Shown: positions 8,353 through 16,279 of the stretch, in pieces
Numbering within the stretch: position 1 is the first letter of the stretch
Layout of the letters: the number at the start of each line of letters is the position of its first letter
DNA from: an uncultured Acidimicrobiia bacterium
GTDB lineage: Bacteria > Actinomycetota > Acidimicrobiia > Acidimicrobiales > CAIXPF01
Length of the DNA stretch: 64,000 bases
Assembly: GCA_903921205.1 (NCBI GenBank)
Contig: CAIXPF010000030.1
Span: 17,182-81,181 of the forward strand
Reading direction: 5' to 3'
The notes under the pieces: generated by a model
What the model was told of the DNA's origin: nothing
Databases searched by the model: none
What the model saw: the letters and a program-made list of their open reading frames with translations, nothing else
Program-made: the position numbers and the translations under genes

Positions 8353-8759
8353 TCGCGCCAGCGGCCGAGGACGGCGAGCGCCCGGTCGGCGTCGTCCTCG
8401 GCCACCAGCACGTGGTCGTGGTGGTGGCCGGCGATGACGTTGGCGCTGATGTCCTCGGCAGCCAACGCCGTGGCGATCGCCGCGGTGAGGCCGACCGCGT
8501 CGAGGGCGGAGTGCACCCCGCAGGTGATCCAGGCGGCGCGGTAGCCGACCGGCCAGCCGGCGGCCGTCGCGGTGCCGACCTCGACCACCACCGACAGGCC
8601 CTCGGCCTCGCGGACCGTCGCCTCGACCTCGACGCCGGTGGGGATCGCCTCGTGCCCGGCAACGGTGACGTAGGTGAACACGCCCGGCCGGCGTCGGGCC
8701 GACAGGTCGCGCAGCAGCCGGTCGAGCTGCCGGTGCGGACGGTCCTCGTCGAGGCTCAT
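8331..8759 (-). CDS. ACT-domain protein (DUF2241/COG3602 type)
   Basis: A 142-residue protein built around a single ACT-like fold. The stretch AWITCGVHSALDAVGLTAAIATALA, followed by ISANVIAGHHHDHVLVAEDDADRALAVL, is the signature of the DUF2241/ACT_3 family. ACT domains bind amino acids or other small ligands, but this group has no assigned ligand. Lying tail to tail with cimA, it might sense a branched-chain amino acid; that is speculation from position. TAGCGT seven bases before the ATG suggests a leaderless mRNA. Confidence 0.85.
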   Translation of the reverse strand: MSLDEDRPHRQLDRLLRDLSARRRPGVFTYVTVAGHEAIPTGVEVEATVREAEGLSVVVEVGTATAAGWPVGYRAAWITCGVHSALDAVGLTAAIATALAAEDISANVIAGHHHDHVLVAEDDADRALAVLGRWRDQPTSSA

Positions 8760-8766
8760 CGCCGGG

Positions 8767-8772
8767 ACGCTA
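8767..8772 (-). promoter_or_regulatory. -10 box of the ACT-domain gene
   Basis: TAGCGT on the leftward strand ends seven bases before ATG 8759, so transcription would begin at or next to the start codon. Confidence 0.5.
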
Positions 8773-8890
8773 CCGGCCGTCACGCGTGCGGTGGGGTGGC
8801 CGGTGATGGGACGGGGAGTGCACCCGGTCCGGATGCCGCACCTCAGGGGTGCGCCCGGCAGGTGGTGTGGGCAGGTGGCGTGCGGCGATC

Positions 8891-8896
8891 TACGCT
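8891..8896 (+). promoter_or_regulatory. -10 box of the 8906 gene
   Basis: TACGCT ends nine bases before ATG 8906, the same layout as its divergent neighbour. GTGGAGG between the two could also act as a ribosome site. Confidence 0.45.
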
Positions 8897-8905
8897 GTGG
8901 AGGCC

Positions 8906-9436
8906 ATGTCTGCGCCGCATTTCGTCCCCACCACACCCCTGCTCAACGTGCGGTCCTACCAGTCGCCGCCCCGACGCGATCGCGCCTGGGTCGGGGGTCG
9001 TCCCGGCGACCTCGGTGGCGAGGGCCAGCCCGACGGGACCCGTCTGGGCGTGCCGGGTCCCGACCAGGGCTACGCCTACAAGCTGGTGCGCCAGTTCGCC
9101 GGCAAGGTCTTCACCGCCGACGGCGAACACGACGACGACGTCGTCGCCGGGGTCATCGCCGTCGCCACCAAGCGGGCGTCGCTGTTCGGGCGGGCGCCGG
9201 TCATCCACGACCTCACCGTGGCGTTCACGGTGTGGGGCTTCCTCGACGACAAGCCGCCGGTCGAGCTGGTCCGCCGGCGGGTGAAGCTTTTCGAGGAGGT
9301 CTCCAACCCGCACCACTACCGTGAGCTGCGCGACGTCGCCGATGCGGTGCCGGTCGAAACCCTCCGCCGTACCCCTGCCGACGTGCAGGCCGCCTACCGC
9401 AAGGATTGGCAGACCCTGCTGACCGCCACGGCCTGA
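8906..9436 (+). CDS. Conserved hypothetical protein
   Basis: A 176-residue protein that I cannot place in a family. It has no signal peptide or membrane segment. The N-terminal third is Pro/Arg/Gly-rich (QSPPRRDRAWVGGRPGDLGG) and looks flexible. The middle, from about residue 60, alternates helices and strands with many charged residues, including TADGEHDDDVVAGVIAVATKRASLFGRAP. It ends with a helical DVQAAYRKDWQTLL. It lies between the ACT gene and gltX, transcribed alone with its own -10 box. Codon use matches its neighbours, so it looks like a real resident gene. Function unknown. Confidence 0.75.
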   Translation: MSAPHFVPTTPLLNVRSYQSPPRRDRAWVGGRPGDLGGEGQPDGTRLGVPGPDQGYAYKLVRQFAGKVFTADGEHDDDVVAGVIAVATKRASLFGRAPVIHDLTVAFTVWGFLDDKPPVELVRRRVKLFEEVSNPHHYRELRDVADAVPVETLRRTPADVQAAYRKDWQTLLTATA

Positions 9437-9442
9437 GCTGCG

Positions 9443-9470
9443 ACCGCCCGCCCGCCCGCCCGCCCGCCCG
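9443..9470. repeat. Tetranucleotide microsatellite CCCG x about 6
   Basis: An uninterrupted run of CCGC/CCCG units just after the 8906 gene and about 35 bases before the gltX -10 box. It is a slippage-prone spot; any effect on gltX promoter strength is speculative. Confidence 0.8.
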
Positions 9471-9505
9471 GGCCGGGCCGCACCGGGCCCCGCTGTGGCG
9501 GCGGC

Positions 9506-9511
9506 TAGCGT
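9506..9511 (+). promoter_or_regulatory. -10 box of gltX
   Basis: TAGCGT ends seven bases before GTG 9519. This spacing supports the GTG, not the ATG two codons later, as the first codon of a leaderless message. Confidence 0.5.
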
Positions 9512-9518
9512 TCGGGCA

Positions 9519-10796
9519 GTGACCATGCGTTGTCGTTTCGCCCCCTCGCCGACGGGCTACCTGCACGTCGGCAGCGCCCGTACGGCGCTGTTCAACTGGC
9601 TGTTCGCCCGGCATCACGGCGCCACGTTCGTGCTGCGCATCGAGGACACCGACGCCAGTCGCAACCAGCCCGAGCTGGTCACCAACATCCTCGACAGCCT
9701 GCGCTGGCTCGGGCTCGACTGGGACGAGGGCCCCTTCTACCAGTCCGAGCGGGCGGAGCGGCACAACGAGGTGGTCGAGGGTCTGCTGGCCGACGGACGG
9801 GCCTACGTCGACGACGGCGCCGTGCGCCTGCGGGTGGCCGACGAGGGCACCGTCGGTTGGGACGACGTGATCCGGGGCCGGGTCAGCTTCGAGCGGGCCA
9901 ACATCGAGGACTTCGTGATCCGCCGCTCCGACGGCAGCCCGCTGTTCCTGCTGACCAACGTGGTCGACGACTGGGACATGGGCATCACCCACGTCATCCG
10001 CGGCGAGGACATGATCAACAACATGCCCAAGCAGCTGTTGTTGCTCGAGGCGCTCGGCGTCGATCGCGAGGTCCACTACGCCCATCTGCCGCTGCTGGTC
10101 GACGAGCAGCGGCGCAAGCTGTCCAAGCGGTTCGGCGACGTGGCCATCGAGAGCTACCGCGATCGTGGGTTCGTGGCGCCGGCGATGACGAACTACCTCG
10201 CCACCCTGGGCTGGGGTACCGCCGACGGCGTGGAGATCCGCCCGCTGGCGGAGATCGTCGAGCGCTTCGAGCTCGCCGCGGTCAACAAGTCCTCGGCGTT
10301 CTTCGACGTGAAGAAGCTGACCCACTTCAACCACGAGTACATCCGGGCGATGGCGCCCGGGGAGTTCTCGGCGCTCGCCGGCCCGTTCGCCGCGCCGTAC
10401 GACCTCGCAGCGCTGCCCGCGGGGTACCTGGCGGACATCCAGGGCCGCACCCAGACCTTTCCCGAGTTGGCCCCGATGATCGACTGGCTCTTCCTCGAGC
10501 AGCCGCCGATCGACGACGAGTCATGGGCCAAAGGCGTGGCGGGCAACCCGGCTGCCGCCGCCATACTTGACGGTACGCTGGCGGCCTACGCCGAGTGCGA
10601 CTGGGTGAAGGACGAGTTGCACCAGCGGCTCGCCGCCGTCGGTGAGGCCAGCGGGCTCAAGCTGGGCAAGGCACAGGCCCCGGTCCGGGTGGCGGTGACC
10701 GGTCGCTCGGTCGGCCCGCCGTTGTTCGACGGGCTCGAGGTGCTCGGTCGCGAGCGTACGCTGGCCCGCCTCCGGGCGGCACGGGCCCGCCTCTGA
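9519..10796 (+). CDS. gltX: Glutamyl-tRNA synthetase
   Basis: A class I aminoacyl-tRNA synthetase of about 425 residues, which charges tRNA-Glu and, in organisms without GlnRS, also mischarges tRNA-Gln for the GatCAB amidotransferase. The HIGH-like motif is HVGS (16-19) after RFAPSPTGYL, and KLSKR lies near residue 200. It is shorter than the usual 470-500 residues, mainly in the C-terminal anticodon-binding half. tRNA-Gln and tRNA-Glu genes lie 3-5 kb downstream, a grouping seen in other actinobacteria. Start is GTG 9519 from the -10 spacing; ATG 9525 is the alternative. Confidence 0.95.
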   Translation: MTMRCRFAPSPTGYLHVGSARTALFNWLFARHHGATFVLRIEDTDASRNQPELVTNILDSLRWLGLDWDEGPFYQSERAERHNEVVEGLLADGRAYVDDGAVRLRVADEGTVGWDDVIRGRVSFERANIEDFVIRRSDGSPLFLLTNVVDDWDMGITHVIRGEDMINNMPKQLLLLEALGVDREVHYAHLPLLVDEQRRKLSKRFGDVAIESYRDRGFVAPAMTNYLATLGWGTADGVEIRPLAEIVERFELAAVNKSSAFFDVKKLTHFNHEYIRAMAPGEFSALAGPFAAPYDLAALPAGYLADIQGRTQTFPELAPMIDWLFLEQPPIDDESWAKGVAGNPAAAAILDGTLAAYAECDWVKDELHQRLAAVGEASGLKLGKAQAPVRVAVTGRSVGPPLFDGLEVLGRERTLARLRAARARL

Positions 10797-10797
10797 C

Positions 10798-11484
10798 ATG
10801 CTGCGCGGTATGGACGCGCCGACCGTCGAGGACCGCGGGCGGTCGGGCACGGCAGCCGGCGATTCACGGCCGGGTCATCGCCACCGCCGCCGCAACCGCC
10901 CGACCGTACGGTTCCTCGCCGCCGTGCCGCTGCTCGGTGCGCTGTGGCTGGGCTACGCCGCGGTTCGGGTCGAGCTCGTCGCCCATCGCCAGCCGACCCG
11001 TTCGGCCGACGCCGCCGTCGTGTTGGGTGCGGCACAGTACGACGGCACGCCGTCGGGGGCGCTGGCCGGACGGCTCGATCGGGCCGCGCAGCTCTACCGC
11101 GACGGTATGGTCGCCGTCATCATCGTCACCGGCGGCAACCAGCCCGGCGATCGCACGACCGAGGGCATGACCGGCTTCGTGTACCTGCGCGACCGCGGCG
11201 TGCCCGAATCGGCGCTGCTGGTCGAGAACGGGTCGTCGAACACCTGGGAGCAGCTGCTGGCCACCGAGTTGATCCTCGACGAGCACGGGCTGGGCTCGAC
11301 CATCCTGGTGTCGGACCCCTCGCACGGTCGCCGCCTGCTCGACACCGCCGCCGAGCTCGGCATCGAAGCCCAGGTGGCACCCACCGACGCACCCACCACG
11401 TGGCGGCAACGGCTGCGCGAGAGCGTCGGGGTGGCCGTCGGCGATGTCATCGGGTTCCGCCGCCTCGCCGAACTCGATCGCTGA
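10798..11484 (+). CDS. YdcF/SanA-family membrane protein (DUF218)
   Basis: A 228-residue protein with an Arg/His-rich N-terminus, one membrane segment at about residues 37-57 (VRFLAAVPLLGALWLGYAAV) and a DUF218 domain. Family signatures seen are DAAVVLGAAQYDGTPSGAL, IIVTGGNQPGD and STILVSDPSHGRR. Such proteins (ElyC, SanA, YdcF) are linked to cell-envelope integrity, with the domain facing outside; the reaction is unsettled. It starts one base after the gltX stop, so it is probably co-transcribed. ATG 10810 is an alternative start. Confidence 0.88.
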   Translation: MLRGMDAPTVEDRGRSGTAAGDSRPGHRHRRRNRPTVRFLAAVPLLGALWLGYAAVRVELVAHRQPTRSADAAVVLGAAQYDGTPSGALAGRLDRAAQLYRDGMVAVIIVTGGNQPGDRTTEGMTGFVYLRDRGVPESALLVENGSSNTWEQLLATELILDEHGLGSTILVSDPSHGRRLLDTAAELGIEAQVAPTDAPTTWRQRLRESVGVAVGDVIGFRRLAELDR

Positions 11485-11553
11485 GCCCGTCGCAACGACC
11501 GCCGGGCACGCTCCCGGGCGAGGGCCGGAACGTCGTGGCGCAACATCGGTCAC

Positions 11554-12600
11554 GTGCTGATCGAACGTATCGAGGGCAAGTGGATCGACGCCTTCGTCGA
11601 GGTCCTCTCGCTGTGCGGGGTGACCTCGGGGGAGGTGTGCGCCATCCTGTCGGAGTCCCAGAGCCGTGCCGTCAACGTCAACCTGGCCGAGCTGGCGCTC
11701 GACCGGTTGGGCGCCCGGGCCTTCCACGTGGTCATCCCGACCCCGCGGCAGACCGCTGTGGTGCCGGTCCGTTCCACCGGGGCGTCCTATGCCATCGGCG
11801 GGCTCGACCCGGTGATCGCGGCGCTGTCGTCGTCGAGCTTCGTGGTGGACTGCACCGTCGAGGGCCTGCTGCACGCGCCCGAGCTGCCCCGTCTGCTGGC
11901 CGGCGGCAGCCGGATCCTGATGGTGTCCAACGAGCACCCCGAGCTGCTCGAGCGGATGAAGCCGGACCCGGCGCTCGAGGGCAAGGTCAAGGCCGGGGTG
12001 AAGCTGTTGCGGGGCGCGTCGGAGATGCGCGTCACGTCCGACGCCGGCACCGAGCTCACCGTCGACGTGTCCGGGGCGATGGTCGGCGGGGGTTGGGGCT
12101 TCACCAACCGGCCCGGCACGATGAGCCACTGGCCCGGTGGGCTGTGCGTGTGCTTCCCCAAGGCCAACAGCGTCAACGGCAAGGTGGTGATGGCCCCCGG
12201 CGACATCAACCTCACCTTCAAGCGCTACCTCGAGAACCCGATCGAGCTGATCATCGAGCAGGACTACGTGGTCGCCATCGAGGGACGCGGGGTCGACGCC
12301 GACCTGATGCGCTCCTACTTCTCGGCCTGGGGTGACCGAGAGGCCTACGCCACCTCCCACGTGGGCTGGGGCATGAACCCCGCCGCCCGCTGGGACGCCA
12401 TGGCCATGTACGACCGGACACAGCAGAACGGCACCGAGCAGCGAGCCTTCGGCGGCAACTTCCTGTACTCCACCGGCGCCAACGAGCATGCCGGCCGCTA
12501 CACACTCGGCCATTTCGACCTGCCGCTGCGCAACTGCACGGTCAGCCTCGACGGTACCGTCGTGGTCGACGCCGGGGTGCTGCAGGGCGAGCTGGCATGA
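11554..12600 (+). CDS. NicX-like non-heme iron dioxygenase (2,5-dihydroxypyridine 5,6-dioxygenase family)
   Basis: A 348-residue protein resembling the leucyl-aminopeptidase-fold dioxygenases that cleave 2,5-dihydroxypyridine in nicotinate breakdown. The candidate Fe ligands fit the NicX pattern: His269 in ATSHVGWG, then His320 and Asp322 in LGHFDLPL (NicX of Pseudomonas uses His265, His318, Asp320). The GAMVGGGWGFTNRPG and GGLCVCFPKANSVNG segments are glycine-rich loops around the site. No other pyridine-degradation gene is nearby, so the true substrate may differ. Start is a GTG with CAACAT seven bases upstream. The acyl-CoA dehydrogenase gene starts 11 bases after the stop, so the two form an operon. 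Confidence 0.78.
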   Translation: MLIERIEGKWIDAFVEVLSLCGVTSGEVCAILSESQSRAVNVNLAELALDRLGARAFHVVIPTPRQTAVVPVRSTGASYAIGGLDPVIAALSSSSFVVDCTVEGLLHAPELPRLLAGGSRILMVSNEHPELLERMKPDPALEGKVKAGVKLLRGASEMRVTSDAGTELTVDVSGAMVGGGWGFTNRPGTMSHWPGGLCVCFPKANSVNGKVVMAPGDINLTFKRYLENPIELIIEQDYVVAIEGRGVDADLMRSYFSAWGDREAYATSHVGWGMNPAARWDAMAMYDRTQQNGTEQRAFGGNFLYSTGANEHAGRYTLGHFDLPLRNCTVSLDGTVVVDAGVLQGELA

Positions 12601-12610
12601 GGTCGCGCCG

Positions 12611-13834
12611 ATGACCCCCGATCTCGACACCGTCATCGACCTGGTCGGCCGGCTCGGCCGCGAACGGTTCGCCGGGCGCGCTGCGGCGAACGACCGCGAG
12701 GCCACCTTCCCGTTCGAGAACTACGCCGATCTACGCGATCACGGTCTGCTGGCGCTGTGCGTCCCCGAGGAACACGGGGGGATGAGGGCGAACTTCTACG
12801 AGTACGCCATGGTCGCGGCCGAGCTGGGGCGCCAGGACGGCGCCACGGCGCTCACCTTCAACATGCACAGCGTGTCGATGCTGTGGTCGAGCGTGCTGTG
12901 CGACGACCTCGGGCTCGAACCGGAGGTGCAGCGGGAGCACGAACGGCGCCGGGCGGTGCTCTACCGCGAGGTGGTGCAGGACGGCGTGCTGTACGCCCAG
13001 CCGTTCTCCGAACCCGGCACCAAGCTCGCCGGCGGCGCGCCGGTGTGGGGCACGGTGGCCACCCCGGTCGAGGGTGGCTGGCTGCTCAACGGGCGCAAGC
13101 AGTTCGCCTCGTTGTCGGGTGCGGCGGACATCTACACCATCACCGCCACCGAGGAGAGGCCCGGCCAGGACCGCCCGGCGTCGTTCGCCGACACCATCTT
13201 CGTCGGGGTGAAGGCAGGCTCACCGGGCTTCAGCATCTCCGGCTCCTGGGATCCCCTCGGGATGCGGGCCACGGTGTCACGGGACCTCGAGCTCGTCGAC
13301 GTGTTCGTGCCCGAGGACCGTCAGCTGATGCCCCGAGGGGTGTACGCCCAGCTCGCCCGCCGTTGGCCGCACATGTTCATGACCCTCTGCCCGACCTACG
13401 TCGGGGTGGCCCAGGCGGCGTTCGACTTCACCGTCGCCTACCTGCGCGGCGAGGTTCCGGGCCAGAGCACTGCGCCGCGGCGCTCCAGCGCCACCAAGCA
13501 GCTGGCGGTGGCCGAGATGCGGGTGAAGCTCGATCAGATGTGGGCCGTGTTCCTGCGTTCCATGGCCGAGGCCAGGGTGGATCCGCCCAAAGAGGTGCTG
13601 CTGCGGGGCTTCTCCACGCAGTACAGCGTCATGGAGCTGAGCAACGACATCTGCCGGCTGGCCATCCGGACCTGCGGCGGCAGCTCCATCCAGCGGAAGT
13701 ACCCGCTCGAGCGTCTCTACCGCGACAGCCGCTGCGGAGCCCTCATGCTGCCGTGGACCGCCGAGATCTGTCTCGAGCGTCTGGGCTACGACAGCCTGTA
13801 CGAACGGGGGGAGCGCGACGCCCCTGCGCCGTGA
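12611..13834 (+). CDS. Acyl-CoA dehydrogenase-family flavoenzyme
   Basis: A 407-residue member of the acyl-CoA dehydrogenase fold. The N-terminal helical domain has DLRDHGLLALCVPEEHGG, the middle beta domain has the flavin-binding FSEPGTKLAGGAPVWG stretch, and the C-terminal domain ends with RTCGGSSIQRKYPLERLYRDSR. Members of this branch oxidise acyl-CoA thioesters or act as flavin monooxygenases on aromatic substrates. Coupling to the NicX-like dioxygenase suggests a step in the same ring-cleavage or acyl pathway; substrate unknown. No close shine box is seen, and translation may be coupled to the upstream gene. Confidence 0.85.
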   Translation: MTPDLDTVIDLVGRLGRERFAGRAAANDREATFPFENYADLRDHGLLALCVPEEHGGMRANFYEYAMVAAELGRQDGATALTFNMHSVSMLWSSVLCDDLGLEPEVQREHERRRAVLYREVVQDGVLYAQPFSEPGTKLAGGAPVWGTVATPVEGGWLLNGRKQFASLSGAADIYTITATEERPGQDRPASFADTIFVGVKAGSPGFSISGSWDPLGMRATVSRDLELVDVFVPEDRQLMPRGVYAQLARRWPHMFMTLCPTYVGVAQAAFDFTVAYLRGEVPGQSTAPRRSSATKQLAVAEMRVKLDQMWAVFLRSMAEARVDPPKEVLLRGFSTQYSVMELSNDICRLAIRTCGGSSIQRKYPLERLYRDSRCGALMLPWTAEICLERLGYDSLYERGERDAPAP

Positions 13835-13861
13835 CCGCCGCACGGTCCGTGGCGAGGGTGG

Positions 13862-13891
13862 TTGTCCTCCGGGTGGGGGAGCGGGTATCGT
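13862..13891 (+). promoter_or_regulatory. Promoter of tRNA-Gln
   Basis: TTGTCC (13862-13867), 18 bases, TATCGT (13886-13891), with the mature tRNA beginning 14 bases later. Confidence 0.55.
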
Positions 13892-13905
13892 GGAAGCTCG
13901 CCCGA

Positions 13906-13977
13906 TCGGGGGTGGTGTAATTGGCAACACGACAGGTTCTGGCCCTGTTGTTAGGGGTTCGAGTCCTCTCCCCCGAG
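13906..13977 (+). tRNA. tRNA-Gln (anticodon CUG)
   Basis: A 72-base cloverleaf. The acceptor pairs TCGGGGG with CCCCCGA. The anticodon stem ACAGG/CCTGT encloses TTCTGGC, giving anticodon CTG, which reads CAG. The T arm is AGGGG-TTCGAGT-CCTCT. CCA is not encoded. A strong hairpin follows at 13991. Confidence 0.96.
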
Positions 13978-13990
13978 CTCGAGAGCAGTG

Positions 13991-14020
13991 ACGGCCACCC
14001 GGCTCACCGGGTGGCCGTTC
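13991..14020 (+). terminator. Terminator after tRNA-Gln
   Basis: ACGGCCACCCGG, loop CTCA, CCGGGTGGCCGT: a perfect 12-bp stem followed by TCTCGTT, a short and imperfect T-rich tail. Confidence 0.65.
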
Positions 14021-14082
14021 TCGTTCGCGGCGCCGGCGGGCCCGTGCGCCGGCGGTGCAGCATCGCCGAGCGGCCGTCGGGC

Positions 14083-14088
14083 TAGCGT
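14083..14088 (+). promoter_or_regulatory. -10 box of the 14096 gene
   Basis: TAGCGT ends seven bases before ATG 14096, indicating a leaderless message. Confidence 0.5.
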
Positions 14089-14095
14089 CGCCGCC

Positions 14096-14857
14096 ATGAG
14101 CAGCCTGAACGCCCTCGACGTGGTGCGGGCCACCGGCATCGCGGTGCACACCGTCGGCACCACCTGGATGCGCAGCCCGGCGACAGCAGCCCGCGGCGAG
14201 GAGATCGGGCTGATCGGCCTGGCCTACTGGGCGGCCGGCCGCGGCGGGGTCCTCGGGGACGTCGACGCCGATGTCGCCGCAGCGGCGTTCGGGTTCGTGC
14301 ACCCGGTGACGTTCCGGGTGCTGTGGGACTGCCGTCCCGCCGGGCTGGCCCCGCTCGAGGCGACCCGCCACTACGCCCGGGCCGGGGTGGTGTGGGCCGA
14401 GCAGCGCTGGGCCGATCTCGACCACGTCGAGCTCACCGAGCTCGCGGTCCTCGCCGAGGCGATTGCCGCCGGCAGCTGGCCCACCGTGGGGGCCCTTTTC
14501 GCCGGCTGGCGCGCCGTGCAGCTGCCCCGTCTGTCGCCGGCGGCACGCCTGGTGCTGGCCCTGCAGGTGCTGCGCGAGCATCGCGGCGGGGCGCATCTCA
14601 TCGCGGTGCAGGCGTCGGGGCTCGAGCCGGTCGATGCCATCCTGGCCGCCCCCACCGACCGCGGTGGCCCGGCGCGGGCCGAGAGCTTCGGCTGGAACGG
14701 TTCGAACGCCGACCCCGCCGAGGTGGCGGTACGACGGGCGCAGGCGGAGGACCTGACCGATCGGGTGGCGGCCCGTGCCTACGAGGCTCTCGACGGTCGC
14801 CAGCGGGCCCGCTTCGTGGAGTTGGTCGAGGTCGTGTCGCAGGCGACCCGCGCCTGA
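14096..14857 (+). CDS. SCO6745/SalK-family protein
   Basis: A 253-residue helical protein. The layout (early RATGIAVHTVGTTWMRSP, a central FGFVHP and ARHYARAGVVWAEQRWADL, then HLIAVQASGLEPVDAILA with RAESFGWNG) matches the SCO6745 group, which includes SalK from polyether clusters. SalK has been proposed as an epimerase or cyclase helper, but most members have no known role. A second member lies at 31995-32834 on the other strand; the shared features are the H(L/I)IA/NAI...GL(E/T)PVDAIL block and the A-E-A/S-F/M-G-F/W motif. It lies alone between the two tRNA genes. Confidence 0.75.
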   Translation: MSSLNALDVVRATGIAVHTVGTTWMRSPATAARGEEIGLIGLAYWAAGRGGVLGDVDADVAAAAFGFVHPVTFRVLWDCRPAGLAPLEATRHYARAGVVWAEQRWADLDHVELTELAVLAEAIAAGSWPTVGALFAGWRAVQLPRLSPAARLVLALQVLREHRGGAHLIAVQASGLEPVDAILAAPTDRGGPARAESFGWNGSNADPAEVAVRRAQAEDLTDRVAARAYEALDGRQRARFVELVEVVSQATRA

Positions 14858-14880
14858 GCGGCCCCCGATCGGTGTCTGCA

Positions 14881-14910
14881 TTGCTTCACCGGGGCCCGGG
14901 CCACTAACTT
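14881..14910 (+). promoter_or_regulatory. Promoter of tRNA-Glu
   Basis: TTGCTT (14881-14886), 18 bases, TAACTT (14905-14910), about 40 bases before the tRNA. Confidence 0.55.
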
Positions 14911-14951
14911 CTCGGTGCTCGCTCGTCGTGCGAACGGCGGGCGTGAGGCCT

Positions 14952-15024
14952 GCCCCTATCGTCTAGAGGCCTAGGACACCACCCTCTCAAGGTGGAGACA
15001 CGGGTTCGAATCCCGTTAGGGGTG
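14952..15024 (+). tRNA. tRNA-Glu (anticodon CUC)
   Basis: A 73-base cloverleaf. GCCCCTA pairs with TAGGGGT, giving a G1-U72 wobble as in other actinobacterial tRNA-Glu genes. CCACC-CTCTCAA-GGTGG gives anticodon CTC, reading GAG. The T arm is ACGGG-TTCGAAT-CCCGT. CCA is not encoded. Confidence 0.96.
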
Positions 15025-15038
15025 CTCGGTACGGCACC

Positions 15039-15066
15039 AAAGGGCTGCTCCTCGGAGCGGCCCTTT
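15039..15066 (+). terminator. Terminator after tRNA-Glu
   Basis: AAAGGGCTGCTCC and GGAGCGGCCCTTT pair over 13 positions with one T-G wobble and a two-base loop (in practice four). There is no long T-run beyond the stem's own TTT. Confidence 0.7.
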
Positions 15067-15159
15067 CGCCGTCGTGGGGTCCGGAAGCCGAAGGGCCGGG
15101 CGACCGCTCTGCTGCGGGTGCTGGTGGCCTCCGGGCGGGAGATGGGCGAGACTGGCGGC

Positions 15160-16131
15160 GTGAACGACTCCGCGCAGCATGCATCCGGTTCCCGACCGCG
15201 TCCCGGTGATCGATTCGGGATCCGCTGGGGCCTCGCAGGCGGGGTGGCACTGCGCAGCATCGCCGAGGTCCGCAACCATGCCATGTGGGCCGATCAGGCC
15301 GGTTTCGACAGCTTCTGGGTGTCCCACGGTATGGCGGTCGACCCGATCGTGGCCCTCGCCGCGGTGGCCGCCGATGCGCCCGGCCTCGGCGAGGTCGGCA
15401 CCTCGGTCGTGCCGCTGTACGGCCGCCACCCGGTCAGCCTGGCGCAGCAGGCCCGCACCGCACAGTCCGCCTGGGGTGGGCGTTTCACCCTCGGGGTCGG
15501 CCCGTCGCACAAGGCCATGGTGGAGCCGAGCCTGGGCCTGTCATGGGCCCGGCCGTTGGGGTTCACCCGGGACTTCCTGGCCGGGATGGCACCGTTGCTC
15601 GCCGGTGAGCAGGCCGATGTCGACGGCACCGAGGTCGTCACCCACGCCGCGTTGGGCATCGACGCGGCGCCCACCCCGGTGCTGCTCGCCGCCCTCGGCC
15701 CGAAGATGCTGGAGCTGGCCGGGCGGGTCAGCGCGGGCACCACCGTAGGCCAGTGCGGCCCCCGCACGATCGCCTCGTTCATCCGTCCCGGCCTCGATGC
15801 CGCCGCCGAGGCGGCGGGCCGCAGCGGCCCGTTGCGGGTCATGGCCCTGGTGCGGATCTGCGTCACCACCGACCGGGCCCCGGCGTACCGGCTGGCCCAG
15901 GAGATCGGCGCCGGGTACAAGGTGTTGCCGTCCTACGCCGCGGTGCTGGCGAAGGAGGGTCTCGACGAGCCGGCCGACCTGTTCCTCATCGGCTCCTGGG
16001 ACCAGGTCGCCGAGGGCCTCGCCGCCTACGCCGCTGCCGGGGCCACCGACCTGCGCATCGAGATCTGTGCGCCCGATCAGGCGACCCGGGAACAGACCCG
16101 TGCCGCGCTGGCCGACCACCTGACGGGCTGA
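15160..16131 (+). CDS. LLM-class (F420-dependent) oxidoreductase
   Basis: A 323-residue TIM-barrel protein of the luciferase-like superfamily. The pattern AEVRNHAMWADQAGFDSFWVSHG, then LGTSVVPLYGRHPVSLAQQARTAQ and GGRFTLGVGPSHK, is typical of actinobacterial F420-dependent members, which reduce or oxidise small molecules using F420 or FMN. The substrate cannot be told. Start is a GTG six bases after GAGACT (15148-15153), in line with other leaderless genes here; the in-frame ATG 15142 is the alternative. It stands alone downstream of tRNA-Glu and its terminator. Confidence 0.85.
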   Translation: MNDSAQHASGSRPRPGDRFGIRWGLAGGVALRSIAEVRNHAMWADQAGFDSFWVSHGMAVDPIVALAAVAADAPGLGEVGTSVVPLYGRHPVSLAQQARTAQSAWGGRFTLGVGPSHKAMVEPSLGLSWARPLGFTRDFLAGMAPLLAGEQADVDGTEVVTHAALGIDAAPTPVLLAALGPKMLELAGRVSAGTTVGQCGPRTIASFIRPGLDAAAEAAGRSGPLRVMALVRICVTTDRAPAYRLAQEIGAGYKVLPSYAAVLAKEGLDEPADLFLIGSWDQVAEGLAAYAAAGATDLRIEICAPDQATREQTRAALADHLTG

Positions 16132-16195
16132 GCCCGACCCGCAGGCGGGCGACTGACCGGTCCGACCGTTCCCGGGGCCGGTCGGGGGGCCGGGG

Positions 16196-16201
16196 TAGGC
16201 T
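16196..16201 (+). promoter_or_regulatory. -10 box for the small ORF upstream of murL
   Basis: TAGGCT ends six bases before GTG 16208, the first codon of a 23-codon frame that runs into the murL start. Confidence 0.45.
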
Positions 16202-16207
16202 CGCAGC

Positions 16208-16279
16208 GTGGTCCTGTCGGCTGCTGCCCCTCAACCGATCCCCGGCCGCCCGCCTGCGGCCGGCCGGCCGAGCCGGTGA
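16208..16279 (+). CDS. Putative 23-residue leader ORF coupled to murL
   Basis: GTG to TGA encodes a Pro/Ala/Arg-rich peptide beginning VVLSAAAPQPIPGRPPAAGR. Its stop codon overlaps the murL GTG in a GTGA junction, and a -10 box lies six bases before its start. The arrangement suggests that ribosomes load on this leaderless mini-cistron and re-initiate at murL, which lacks a clear ribosome site of its own. The peptide has no recognisable function and Pro-rich codon runs could be chance in this DNA. Confidence 0.4.
   Translation: MVLSAAAPQPIPGRPPAAGRPSR

Noticed and set aside
9443..9470. CCCG run as a meaningful control element
   Set aside because: Simple microsatellites are common in such GC-rich DNA; I see no link beyond closeness to the gltX promoter.
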